Source: Regnicoccus_A sp014224355
Lineage (GTDB): Bacteria > Cyanobacteriota > Cyanobacteriia > PCC-6307 > Cyanobiaceae
Assembly: GCF_050920705.1 (NCBI RefSeq)
Contig: NZ_CP154799.1
Location: 2,046,001 to 2,110,000, forward strand
Reading direction: 5' to 3'
DNA: 64,000 nt
Position numbers and translations under genes: made by a program. Positions 55,510 to 63,252 of the stretch are shown one piece after another. Position 1 is the first letter of the stretch. Each line of letters begins with the position of its first letter. The notes below the pieces were generated by a model that was not told where the DNA came from, did no database searches, and was given only the letters and a program-made list of their open reading frames with translations.

Positions 55510-56730
55510 CTATAGGGTGTTGCTCAGCCCAAGAGTTTTTTCCAGACCTGAGAGGGCTACATCAGCCACCATCTTTATGCGATAACGACAAGCCTGGGTT
55601 TCAGTACATGCGAAGGTGCCACGTTCCCAGTATTTATTGCTGCCGGCCCCGCCCCCGCAGACTCCGAAATAGGAGCATTCCTGCCTGCAGGCCAGCACGC
55701 CAGCTCTCATGTCCCGTTCAATCTGCTGGAACTTATCGGTGTGCGTGACAGATTCAAGGGTATCATTGAAGACATTCCCCAGGCTGAAGTCTCCGTAAGC
55801 CTCTGTACGCACTGAGAGAAGCTCAGGGTCGAAAGTCGAGAAGTTGCCACGATGGTCGAAACTCACGATCACGAAGGGCTGGTTCATGTCCGTCTGCAGC
55901 AGACGGCTATCCGTATAGGCCAGTGAGAAAATGGCGTCGAATTCACGCAAGCGAAATTCCTGAGAACCTTCCTGGGTAAGTTCCCAGATTCGTTCGAGGA
56001 ACTGTCGATAACGTTCTTCACATCCGCCATGATCCAGGCTGGAGCGCCGATTCATGCCCTCTGTTTCCTCCATGTTGAACCCAACGTCGTTGATGCCGTT
56101 GTCGATGAAGAACTGGAAGAGCTCGTCGGGGTGGTCAAGGGAAGTTTCAGTGAGTACGGATATCACGCTGAAGGGAATGTCATTCTTCTGGAGGTTCTCG
56201 ATACCACGCATGGTCGCAGCATGGCTCCCCAGTCCCTTACGTGTGCGTCGATGGGCGTCATGCAGGAAGGCTGGTCCGTCAAGACTGACCCCAACGTTGA
56301 TAGCATTGCGCCGGAGACAATCACACCATCGCTGATCAATCAGAGTGGCATTTGTCTGAATGCTTTGGGCGATCTGTAGGGGGTAATCTGAATATCTCCG
56401 GCCAGCTCGGGCGATCGCGGAGCTGGCATTGTCGTAAAAGTCTCTCGGCATGGTCAGAGGCTCACCTGCATGCCAGAGAAGGGTGAAGTCGTTGCGGGCG
56501 TATGGGCTGCTGAGCACAGCGTCGAGAATCGGATCTAAGAGTTCAGGATCCATCTGGTTGCGATTGCCCCGATCGGGGAGATAGCAGTAATCGCAATCAA
56601 GATTGCAGAATGGTGTCGCCTGGATCACGACCAGTGAGACAGGCCCATAGCTCAGTCGCTTTATTTGATCCTCGCCGGAATCCACAGAGCTCGGCACGTA
56701 TGTGAACTGCTGGCTTGAGGTTGTAGTCAT
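55510..56730 (-). CDS. grrM: GrrM-type radical SAM/SPASM cyclophane-forming enzyme
   Basis: A 406-residue radical SAM enzyme. The Fe-S motif is TPFCNLDCDYCYLPD (CxxxCxxC). The SPASM-type C-terminal region is rich in Cys (ACRQECSYFGVCGGGAGSNK, then FACTETQACRYR) for auxiliary clusters. HAGEPLTMPRDFY and SLDGPAFLHDAHR are usual in peptide-modifying members. With the Gly-rich precursor and GrrP next to it, it belongs to the GRRM system. Relatives (OscB) make cyclophanes by joining aromatic side chains to nearby backbone-adjacent carbons in three-residue motifs. It is the last gene of the operon, 24 bases after grrA. Confidence 0.92.
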   Translation of the reverse strand: MTTTSSQQFTYVPSSVDSGEDQIKRLSYGPVSLVVIQATPFCNLDCDYCYLPDRGNRNQMDPELLDPILDAVLSSPYARNDFTLLWHAGEPLTMPRDFYDNASSAIARAGRRYSDYPLQIAQSIQTNATLIDQRWCDCLRRNAINVGVSLDGPAFLHDAHRRTRKGLGSHAATMRGIENLQKNDIPFSVISVLTETSLDHPDELFQFFIDNGINDVGFNMEETEGMNRRSSLDHGGCEERYRQFLERIWELTQEGSQEFRLREFDAIFSLAYTDSRLLQTDMNQPFVIVSFDHRGNFSTFDPELLSVRTEAYGDFSLGNVFNDTLESVTHTDKFQQIERDMRAGVLACRQECSYFGVCGGGAGSNKYWERGTFACTETQACRYRIKMVADVALSGLEKTLGLSNTL

Positions 56731-56754
56731 CGAAGCGCCAAAGTGAGAAGTGGG

Positions 56755-57156
56755 CTACCAGTTCACAAACGTGCGGCCACGAGAGCCCCCGTTATAAAAG
56801 CCGCCACCGCCATTAGCGAAGGCACGACGAGGACCACCGTAATACCTTCTTGCGTTGCCCCAGCTCCCCCTGGATCCACGGGCAGCACCGCCATACCGGG
56901 TGTTCACCCAGCCACGATTCCCCTTGCCATCAGCCCAACCGAAGGCAAGCCTTTCGTCGATGACTGGCATAACGTCATCTCGCAACGATGCTTGTTGAGC
57001 ACGCAATGCCTCACTGATGCGACTAAGGCGACGGTCGACTCGATCTGATTCGCTCAGTCCAGAGTCTGCTAGAACAGCGCCAATGGCAGGGACTGGACAG
57101 AGTGCAGCCAAGGCCAGGATCCAGGCCAGCATGGCGGAGCGGGTGTTGATCTCCAT
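56755..57156 (-). CDS. grrA: GrrA/OscA-type cyclophane RiPP precursor
   Basis: A 133-residue precursor. The signal peptide (AMLAWILALAALCPVPAIGA) exports it. A charged leader helix (DRVDRRLSRISEALRAQQAS) precedes a Gly/Arg-rich core. The core has five aromatic-X-Asn triplets: W-V-N, W-G-N, F-A-N, F-Y-N and F-V-N, each in a Gly/Arg context, the substrate pattern for cyclophane-forming radical SAM enzymes. The peptide ends directly after the last motif (TFVNW). The exact ring number is a prediction. The product may be an envelope or extracellular factor; its role in this family is not known. Confidence 0.88.
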   Translation of the reverse strand: MEINTRSAMLAWILALAALCPVPAIGAVLADSGLSESDRVDRRLSRISEALRAQQASLRDDVMPVIDERLAFGWADGKGNRGWVNTRYGGAARGSRGSWGNARRYYGGPRRAFANGGGGFYNGGSRGRTFVNW

Positions 57157-57169
57157 GTGATTCCTTTCG

Positions 57170-58102
57170 TCAGTTGGATGTCGTCGAAGCTGAGGGGGTC
57201 TGGATCTGTTCGTGGGTGATCAGAACCATCTCGTAGTAGGCACGGATCATGTCGATCGGAACCTTCACGATGCCATTGGGTCCTACCCATTTCCCGACCA
57301 GCTCGGTGGAGGCTGGTTCGTTGTTCAGGTATCCCTGCAGCAGGGAGCCAATGGCCAGATTGGCGAGATTGCGTGCTGTTGGATTGTTCTCGGGCATCAT
57401 GCAGCCCACCGCGTAACGGGTGAAAGCCTTTTCCGGTACAAGCCGGTAGCCGCTGCGGGCGTGGCGCTGGATCGTTCCGCCCAGCACAAGGGAATCTCCA
57501 GCGAGCGCGTCAACACGGCCAGCGAGCAGAGCCTGGATCCCGTCGTCCACCGCGTTAAACGGGACACGATTGGCCTGGGGCTGGAGCTGTTGGACGGTTC
57601 GATCGCCAAGTGAGTCTGGCATCACCCCGATGCGACGCCCCCGAAGAGATTCGGCGCTTCCATCAATGCCACCTTCGCGGGTCAGCAGTCGGATCCCTGA
57701 GAGAGAGTAGGGAATCGTGAAGTCACTGAACATTTCGCGCTCCCAGGTGAATTGCATGCCGCAGGCCATGTCCACCTCTCCCCGCTGCACCCGTTCAATC
57801 AACCTGCTGATATCTTGCTCAGGTTCATAGAGAACTTTGACCGGTTTGCCGATTATGCGGGATATCTCGGCAGTGATCCGATCGGCCACATCGATGGAAA
57901 AGCCCACCAGTTGCTGTTGATCGTCCACGTAGGAAGAGGGGATTAAGTCCGTGGGACCACCAAACTTGATCACACCGGTACGCGCAGCGCGCTCCACCAC
58001 AGTTTCTGCCTGTCCAGCGGGAGTCAGAAAGGTGGCTGCGGCAGCGCACAGGCCAAGGAGGCAACCCAGGAGAGAGTTGGAACGAGGTTGAAAAGTTACC
58101 AT
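57170..58102 (-). CDS. grrP: GrrP periplasmic substrate-binding-like protein
   Basis: A 310-residue exported protein with the type-3 extracellular solute-binding fold. The signal peptide (SLLGCLLGLCAAAATFLTPA) is followed by VGFSIDVADRITAEISRIIG, ERVQRGEVDMACGMQFTWER and NAVDDGIQALLAGRVDALAG. It belongs to the GrrP group that always accompanies grrM/grrA; no transporter genes are present. It may bind the modified peptide or a related ligand. ATG 58102 starts the signal peptide, preferred over the TTG at 58141. It is the first gene of the operon, 13 bases before grrA. Confidence 0.88.
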   Translation of the reverse strand: MVTFQPRSNSLLGCLLGLCAAAATFLTPAGQAETVVERAARTGVIKFGGPTDLIPSSYVDDQQQLVGFSIDVADRITAEISRIIGKPVKVLYEPEQDISRLIERVQRGEVDMACGMQFTWEREMFSDFTIPYSLSGIRLLTREGGIDGSAESLRGRRIGVMPDSLGDRTVQQLQPQANRVPFNAVDDGIQALLAGRVDALAGDSLVLGGTIQRHARSGYRLVPEKAFTRYAVGCMMPENNPTARNLANLAIGSLLQGYLNNEPASTELVGKWVGPNGIVKVPIDMIRAYYEMVLITHEQIQTPSASTTSN

Positions 58103-58106
58103 CGGC

Positions 58107-58496
58107 TCAGCTGTGACGGAAAGGGAAGGGACACTCGGCAATCATTGAATAAAGACTTGCGTAAACGTATTTGCCACTAACCCTTCTGCTTCGGTGGCGT
58201 AGATGCTGGTGGATTAGCCTTTGATAGGATAGTTCATGATCCGGATCGGCCATAGGCTCCATAATGCGGAACTGTTTGTTCGTCCCTGGCTTCTTGTTCG
58301 GCAGGTCCTCCTCCGGGTATCTGAACCCAGCGGTGACCTTCGGCAAAAGATGTTCGATTTGAACGCCTTCACCAGCGGCCAGTGCGTGGGGCGCGATCCA
58401 CGTGGTTCCAAGTAGCATCAGGAACGAACAAGCCACAGAGGAGGCTTCGTGGCGTTGGCTTGCTTTCCTAAGCTTAGAGGTGACCACGTTTATCAA
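58107..58496 (-). pseudogene. N-terminal relic of a secreted metallophosphoesterase
   Basis: A frame from TTG 58496 with a signal peptide (VACSFLMLLGTTWIAPHALA) and then FRYPEEDLPNKKPGTNKQFR. This matches the same region of the intact phosphoesterase at 47 kb (FTYPQDHLPGKKPWTAKPFQ). After MEPMADP the match is lost and no metal-binding motif follows. The remaining ~50 residues run up to the grrP start. It is a truncated copy that may still supply the Grr operon's upstream sequence. Confidence 0.65.
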
Positions 58497-58978
58497 CGGT
58501 GACTATCGATATCAGCATATTCATGCTATCTGTTGATGTCATCGGACAACCCTCCTGAACCCCGAAATCCATTGCCTCGCAGGGGCTCTCCGGTTATTTC
58601 AAGATGTAAGCACCCGTAACCGCTGATGTTTTCTTTGCGTAGTCATTCTAGCCAGTGAATGCAACAGAATGTGACTGAATGCAACGCGGCCAGCGGGTCG
58701 TCTGTGCCGGTGACCTTCTGATCAACACGCGCCTGTGTCCCAGGGATCAGGTGCGGCCGGCATGACCCTGAAGGGTGTGGCGCGCCAGGTGTGGACGATC
58801 CTGCGAGATGGTGGGGCTGATGCATCCAATACTTGAATGAAGATCCAGCACCACCCCCTTGAACGACGATCAACTTGCTCTGGTGCAGTGGATCGCCGCT
58901 GGCCTTGCTCTGCCCCCCTGCGTCAGGAAAGAAGTCCGCTCGGTCTGACCCATCCACCAGGGGGCCAAACCGAGGACC
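58497..58978. other. Stretch without a gene, left flank of the IS3 relic
   Basis: About 480 bases. It presumably includes non-coding sequence and the left end of the IS3-type element. A rightward fragment (LNDDQLALVQWIAAGLALPP) is noted but has no start and does not continue. Confidence 0.35.
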
Positions 58979-59237
58979 ATGAAACCGATCTATGACCAGG
59001 CCATGCGGGCCGAGATCCGCGATCGCATGAGCCCGCCCAACCGGGAGAGCGTGGCCGAGATTGCTCGCTCCACCGGCATCACCGCCCAGACCCTCTACAA
59101 CTGGCGCAGTCAGTGGCAGAAAGAGGGCCAGCTGGTGCCGGCCACCAGCAAGCCGCCGGAGCAGTGGGGCGCATCCGACAAGCTGGCCGCTGTGATCCAG
59201 GCCGCAGGCCTCAATGGCCCAGATCTCGGCGCCTACT
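58979..59237 (+). pseudogene. IS3-family OrfA, interrupted
   Basis: Starts cleanly at ATG 58979: MKPIYDQAMRAEIRDRMSPP, then the helix-turn-helix SVAEIARSTGITAQTLYNWR and ASDKLAAVIQAAGLNGPDLG. At 59237 an IS481-type end begins and the frame terminates soon after. The continuation (GGYCRQRGLFPQQ) is seen only in the relic at 38 kb. The OrfB end of the same element lies beyond 60804. Confidence 0.82.
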
Positions 59238-59285
59238 TGTGTAATCCCACCACGTTGTTCAGCTGACGATTGGATGCTCCTATAG

Positions 59286-59421
59286 ACCGTCAAGCCCCTC
59301 CAGAGGCTTGTTGCTGCGTTGGTGAGGTCACGCTGCCGGCTCTCATCCACCCAAGTGCCCGTCCGCCGCTCTGAGAGGACAGGCACCTGAGCGGGAGCCT
59401 GGGCTTTCCTTGGATTTCAGT
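59286..59421 (-). ncRNA. Candidate bridge RNA of the IS110 element
   Basis: The 136-base non-coding stretch directly after the IS110 stop has strong structure. GTGCCTGTCC pairs with GGACGGGCAC (one G-U) around a 12-base loop, and CAAGCC/GGCTTG pairs around an 8-base loop. Long internal loops of this kind in the non-coding end are typical of IS110 guide RNAs; in the IS1111 subgroup they lie downstream of the gene. The 5' side is only ~66 bases if CCTATAG is the border. No target match has been tested. Confidence 0.3.
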
Positions 59422-60504
59422 TCAGGTGGCGGCAGTTCTCAGTGGAGGACGGCCCCTGAGGATGTGGAATACCTCGCGGGCAATGAACCGCTTAAGACAG
59501 CGGAGGATCTCCTTGTTGCTCAGTCCCTCTCCCCTGCGCCGTTCGGCGTAGACCCTGGTTGCCTGGTGATAGCGCAGCCGCACGACAGCGATGCGATGGA
59601 GCGCAGCGTTGGCTTGGCGGTTGCCGCCACGGTTGAGGCGATGGCGGCGGGTGTTGCCAGAACTGGCTGGCAGCGGGCTCGCCCCGCAGAGCGCGGCGAA
59701 TGACGCTTCTGAGCGCAGACGCTCAGGATTGTCACCGGCTGCCGTGAGCAGGATGGAGGCGCCATCCACGCCGATCCCGTAGGACTGCCGCAAGCCAGGG
59801 CAGGCAGCCCGGGTGAGGGCATCGAGGTCGCTCAGCAGCTCGGCGAGCTCGTGGTCCAGAGCCTGAATTCGACGGGCCAGGCTGCGTAAGGCCCGTTTCG
59901 CCGCTATCAGCGGACATGCCAGCTCACCAGGCCTGAATGCCGCACAGGTTGAGATCAGTTCGCCACGACTCAGCCCTGCCAGGCGCTCCCGCAGGGCCGG
60001 CGGTGCCGTCACCAGCAGGGCACGAATCTGGTTGATGGCCTTGGTGCGGCAGTCGATGGCCGAATCCTTGGCGACCTTGAGCATGCGGATCATCTCCACG
60101 TGTTCGGCACCGCTTTTGGGGATCGCCATAGCGGTGCCTGCCAGGAAAGCCCTGGCAGCGACCTCAGCATCGATGAAGTCATCCTTCCCCCGTCGCCGGC
60201 GGGTAGAGCGATCAGGCCGATTGGCCTCGATGACGGAAAAGCCGGCAGCCAGGAGTTCGCGGCAGAGGCCAGCTCCAAAGGAGCTCGTGCCCTCCATGGC
60301 AAACACCGGCCTGCTGCCGAACAACTCAGTCCAGCCGATCAGGGCTCGATAGCCCTGTTGGATTGTCGGGATCCGGTACTCATCAAGTTTGCCGCCGTTC
60401 GGCGCTAAAGCCACCGCGACGTGGAAGTCTCGGTGCGTATCAATACCTATGACGACGTCAAACGTATCGTCAGGCTGAGGTTGTGCCAGGGTTGCAGATG
60501 CCAT
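59422..60504 (-). CDS. IS110-family transposase (RuvC-like DEDD recombinase)
   Basis: A 360-residue recombinase. The N-terminal DEDD domain has VVIGIDTHRDFHVAVALA (first Asp), Glu in FAMEGTSSFGAGL and the Asp pair in GKDDFIDAEVAARAF. The C-terminal Tnp_20 domain holds the likely nucleophile Ser in CGASPLPASSGNTRRHRLN. Intact. IS110 elements lack inverted repeats and use an RNA-guided (bridge RNA) mechanism. ATG 60504 was chosen; upstream codons to 60537 are less convincing. The sequence CCTATAG occurs on both sides (59279 and 60570) and may mark the element's core sites. Confidence 0.92.
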   Translation of the reverse strand: MASATLAQPQPDDTFDVVIGIDTHRDFHVAVALAPNGGKLDEYRIPTIQQGYRALIGWTELFGSRPVFAMEGTSSFGAGLCRELLAAGFSVIEANRPDRSTRRRRGKDDFIDAEVAARAFLAGTAMAIPKSGAEHVEMIRMLKVAKDSAIDCRTKAINQIRALLVTAPPALRERLAGLSRGELISTCAAFRPGELACPLIAAKRALRSLARRIQALDHELAELLSDLDALTRAACPGLRQSYGIGVDGASILLTAAGDNPERLRSEASFAALCGASPLPASSGNTRRHRLNRGGNRQANAALHRIAVVRLRYHQATRVYAERRRGEGLSNKEILRCLKRFIAREVFHILRGRPPLRTAAT

Positions 60505-60880
60505 CGATGCCTGATGGTGGTGGGAAAAAGCAACCAACAGGACAGCCGGACAGACCTGTGATGGGACCTATAGGCCAGGCTCCTGATCAAGTCACGATGC
60601 CGTTCTGTTGGTTGGCCCCATCAGCGCAAGGCGACAGATCCATTGGAGAGCACGAAAAGCTCGGCCAGGTGTGAGGTGGGTCAGCCCTGAGCTGGTGGGG
60701 TAACCCGATGATCACAGGTGTGAGGTCTTGGGATGGGCGGTGACACCCCGACCCTGGCGACCTCACACCCAATCGTCAGCTGAACAACGTGGTGGGACTA
60801 CACAGCTAGGGATGCTTGTGAAAGCCCCACACCCAAGGGGTAACAGTTTTAGTCAGAAGTCCTGATCTCAACCCCGAGAG

Positions 60881-61018
60881 CAGCAGCGCGATCTTGCCTT
60901 CTGGATTGAGGGGTATTACAACCGCGAGCGCCGCCATTCAACGATCGGTTACATCAGCCCGATCGACTTTGAGCAGCGATGCATCGTTGCCCCTACACTC
61001 ACTCCCGTGAACCCTTGA
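60881..61018 (+). pseudogene. IS3-family OrfB C-terminal relic
   Basis: Reads QQRDLAFWIEGYYNRERRHS, then TIGYISPIDFEQRC and a TGA. This is the conserved end of IS3 OrfB (normally YNRxRxHSxLGYxSPxxFE). Shortly after, TGTCCACGAAATCGGGGGAA (61023-61042) looks like the element's terminal repeat. Together with the OrfA part at 58979 it frames a single IS3 element whose middle is lost. Confidence 0.75.
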
Positions 61019-61049
61019 TCGGTGTCCACGAAATCGGGGGAACCCCAGC

Positions 61050-61353
61050 ATGGGTTTTCGCGTCAATTGGGATGACAGCGAAGTTTGCGAAATCGACACC
61101 TTGTTCGGTTACCGCTTTCTGCTGCTGCCAAAAAAAACACAATAACTATGCTCATAGTCTGATGCTGCACTTCATGGTCAATTCTGCCCAGGCGTGGTAT
61201 GACCATTTTCAGGCGGTTGGGCTGGTTGAAAAATTTCCGGGGACAAAGGTTGCTGAACCGGATCTCAAGCCGTGGGGCCTGCTTATCACCCATGTCTGGG
61301 ATCCTGCGGGAGTCCTGATGCATTTTGCAGAGCGTCCCGGTGAAGATCCATAA
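61050..61353 (+). pseudogene. VOC/glyoxalase-like protein, frameshifted in an A8 run
   Basis: Frame one reads MGFRVNWDDSEVCEIDTLFG and YRFLLLPKK; the next frame reads HNNYAHSLMLHFMVNSAQAW, YDHFQAVGLVEKFPG and THVWDPAGVLMHFAE. Joined by removing one A from the eight-A run (61132-61139), they give a 100-residue vicinal-oxygen-chelate domain like glyoxalase/bleomycin-resistance proteins. The start lies immediately beside the IS3 end, so the N-terminus may also be altered. Confidence 0.65.
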
Positions 61354-61680
61354 CGCACCGCTCAGCGGTGCCGTGCGGCTTCGTCTCCCGCCCATTCCCC
61401 TCACGCTTGATGAGAATCGGAGTCTTGTGGGTGAGTGGAATGTCGCGTTTCTAAGCCCCTTATCAGGCCGTCAGGCTGCTTCGAGTTAGGTCGAAAACGG
61501 CCTGAGCCGATGCTGTCTCCATCGCTGGAGGCTCTGCCTTTCGGAGCGATCATTCCACTTCTCGACGTAACCTCCGGCCAAGGCCTCCATCCCCATGCCC
61601 CGGATGAATGCCTCGAGCCCCATCGCCAGGCGCTCTCCGATGGTTGCTGGCAGGCATGATGCCAATTCCCAACCCCGAAG
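61354..61680. other. Intergenic stretch, no gene seen
   Basis: About 330 bases between the VOC relic and the cysteine-repeat gene. Short ORFs only; no motif recognised. Confidence 0.4.
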
Positions 61681-63159
61681 TTACCAGTTTTTCAGGTACT
61701 CATCGCGCGTGAAGATCACAGTCCCATACTCCGCGCCGGCCCCGACACCCCCACTGATGGTGAAGCCGTGCGGTGTGATGTCGCGCTCGGGGAAATCGAT
61801 CGACACGCCACCTCCGGCGAGGGCCTTGCCTGAGAAGTTGATGCTGCGGCCTTTCTCTGAAACGTAGTCTTCAATCGGCATCTCTTCCACGGTGAGACCG
61901 ACGGTCACATCCACGCCACCGGCCAGCCCGGCACCGCCCCCGAGGCCATTGGTGAGGAAGAACCGGCCATCGGGTCGGGGTACGAGCGGAATCGCGTAGG
62001 AAATCGAGCCCTCGATCCCGGCACCGGCCATCACGCCGCCGGAAAGGCCGATCTCCAGTGTTCTCGGTGGAGCGCCAAGAACTCTCTCGCCATAGGATTT
62101 CAGGGCCTGGGGAGAGACACCGCAGATGGAAAGAATGCGGTTGATTCCGTTTTCCGAGCGTTCTTTCATGGCGTTTTTCAGCTGGCTCAGGTTGCCTGGA
62201 ACGAGCAGGCAGGTCCGCAGGCGGAACGCCGGGTTTTCCACGCCCAGCGCCTTCACGATTTCGTACATTCTTTTAGCGGCTGCCTTGTATTCCGCTTTGC
62301 TCAGCTTGCGATAGCAGGTGCCCTGGTTCGGTAGCACGCCCGGGCTGTAGGACATGCCGTCATCGCACCAGTGCCTGGGGTTGGGGTTCCAGCAGCTCTT
62401 CTGATTCTCGCCGCCGCAATCGGGCGTGGGATCACTTCCAGGTTTGATGCAGCGCCCATCGCCGGGCTTGCCGGTGCCGAAATATTTGAGCCCTGTGTTG
62501 CACCACTTGGCGGGGTTGACGTTCCAGCAGCTCTTCTGATTGAGGCCCCCGCAGGCTGGCTTGCGCTCGGGCTTGGGTTGGGGCTTCACGCAGCGTCCGT
62601 CACCGGGCTTGCCGGTGCCGACGTATTTCAGCCCGGTGTCGCACCATCGGGCGGGATTGATGTTCCAGCAGCTCTTCTGATTGAGGCCACCGCAGGCCGG
62701 CTTCCGCTCGGGCTTGGGCTGGACCACGGGATCCGGCTTGGATCGGGGCTTCACGCAGCGCCCGTCGCCGGGCTTGCCGGTGCCGACGTATTTGAGCCCG
62801 GTGTTGCACCACTTGGCGGGGTTGATGTTCCAGCAGCTCTTCTGATTGAGGCCACCGCAGGCCGGCTTCCGCTCGGGCTTGGGCTGGACCACGGGATCCG
62901 GCTTGGATCGGGGCTTCACGCAGCGCCCGTCGCCGGGCTTGCCGGTGCCGACGTATTTGAGCCCGGTGTTGCACCACTTGGCGGGGTTGATGTTCCAGCA
63001 GCTCTTCTGATTGAGGCCACCGCAGTCTTTGCCCGCCTGGGCTGGGCCTGCCAGGGACAGGACCAGGAGGCCCGCGAAGACGGGGAAGGCGGTTTTGATC
63101 GGGGTCGTGGAGAACATTTCTTGGATGGTGGTGAACTTTTTCAGGGTCGTGGTGGCCAT
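61681..63159 (-). CDS. Secreted protein with five cysteine-rich repeats and Gly-rich C-domain
   Basis: A 492-residue protein. Signal peptide AFPVFAGLLVLSLAGPAQAG, then CGGLNQKSCWNINPAKWCNT, continuing GLKYVGTGKPGDGRCVKP. This unit (four Cys, Trp-rich) occurs four times nearly unchanged, and a fifth divergent time (CGGENQKSCWNPNPRHWCDD). Units 1-3 are joined by a Pro/Lys-rich linker (SKPDPVVQPKPERKP). Each probably folds as a small disulfide module. A helical middle with two Cys follows, then a Gly-rich domain (GLSGGVMAGAGIEGSISYAI, NGLGGGAGLAGGVDVTVGL) like a beta-barrel or lipid-inserting region. Possibly a surface or envelope-acting protein; no known family recognised. Confidence 0.78.
   Translation of the reverse strand: MATTTLKKFTTIQEMFSTTPIKTAFPVFAGLLVLSLAGPAQAGKDCGGLNQKSCWNINPAKWCNTGLKYVGTGKPGDGRCVKPRSKPDPVVQPKPERKPACGGLNQKSCWNINPAKWCNTGLKYVGTGKPGDGRCVKPRSKPDPVVQPKPERKPACGGLNQKSCWNINPARWCDTGLKYVGTGKPGDGRCVKPQPKPERKPACGGLNQKSCWNVNPAKWCNTGLKYFGTGKPGDGRCIKPGSDPTPDCGGENQKSCWNPNPRHWCDDGMSYSPGVLPNQGTCYRKLSKAEYKAAAKRMYEIVKALGVENPAFRLRTCLLVPGNLSQLKNAMKERSENGINRILSICGVSPQALKSYGERVLGAPPRTLEIGLSGGVMAGAGIEGSISYAIPLVPRPDGRFFLTNGLGGGAGLAGGVDVTVGLTVEEMPIEDYVSEKGRSINFSGKALAGGGVSIDFPERDITPHGFTISGGVGAGAEYGTVIFTRDEYLKNW
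62526..63025. repeat. Tandem 165-bp coding repeats
   Basis: Units begin CGCAG on the plus strand at 62691, 62856 and 63021, so two complete 165-bp copies (55 codons) are virtually identical in DNA. A third, shortened copy lies to the left (62526-62690) with the linker reduced. The near identity indicates recent duplication or gene conversion. Confidence 0.92.
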
Positions 63160-63252
63160 GGCTCCTCTTACGCCTTGCTCCGTGGGCGCTCCTGGCCGGC
63201 TCTTGCGCTCTTTGCAGGTCTTGTCACTGGGATCGATTTCGTTCGATTGGAG

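Larger units (their letters stand above)
59238..60804. mobile_element. IS110 cassette between two inverted IS481-type left ends
   Basis: The left border TGTGTAATCCCACCACGTTG continues 16 more bases identical to the left end of the IS481 element at 45949. The right border (60704-60804) is the same left end inverted, here about 90 bases long including the GTGTGAGG...CCTCACAC internal repeat. Between them is an intact IS110 transposase and flanks. The IS481 transposase itself is absent. It interrupts an IS3 relic. Confidence 0.75.

Noticed and set aside
62526..63025. Regular repeats considered as a CRISPR array
   Set aside because: The 165-bp unit is a multiple of three, stays in frame and encodes a conserved Cys-rich module; there are no spacers.
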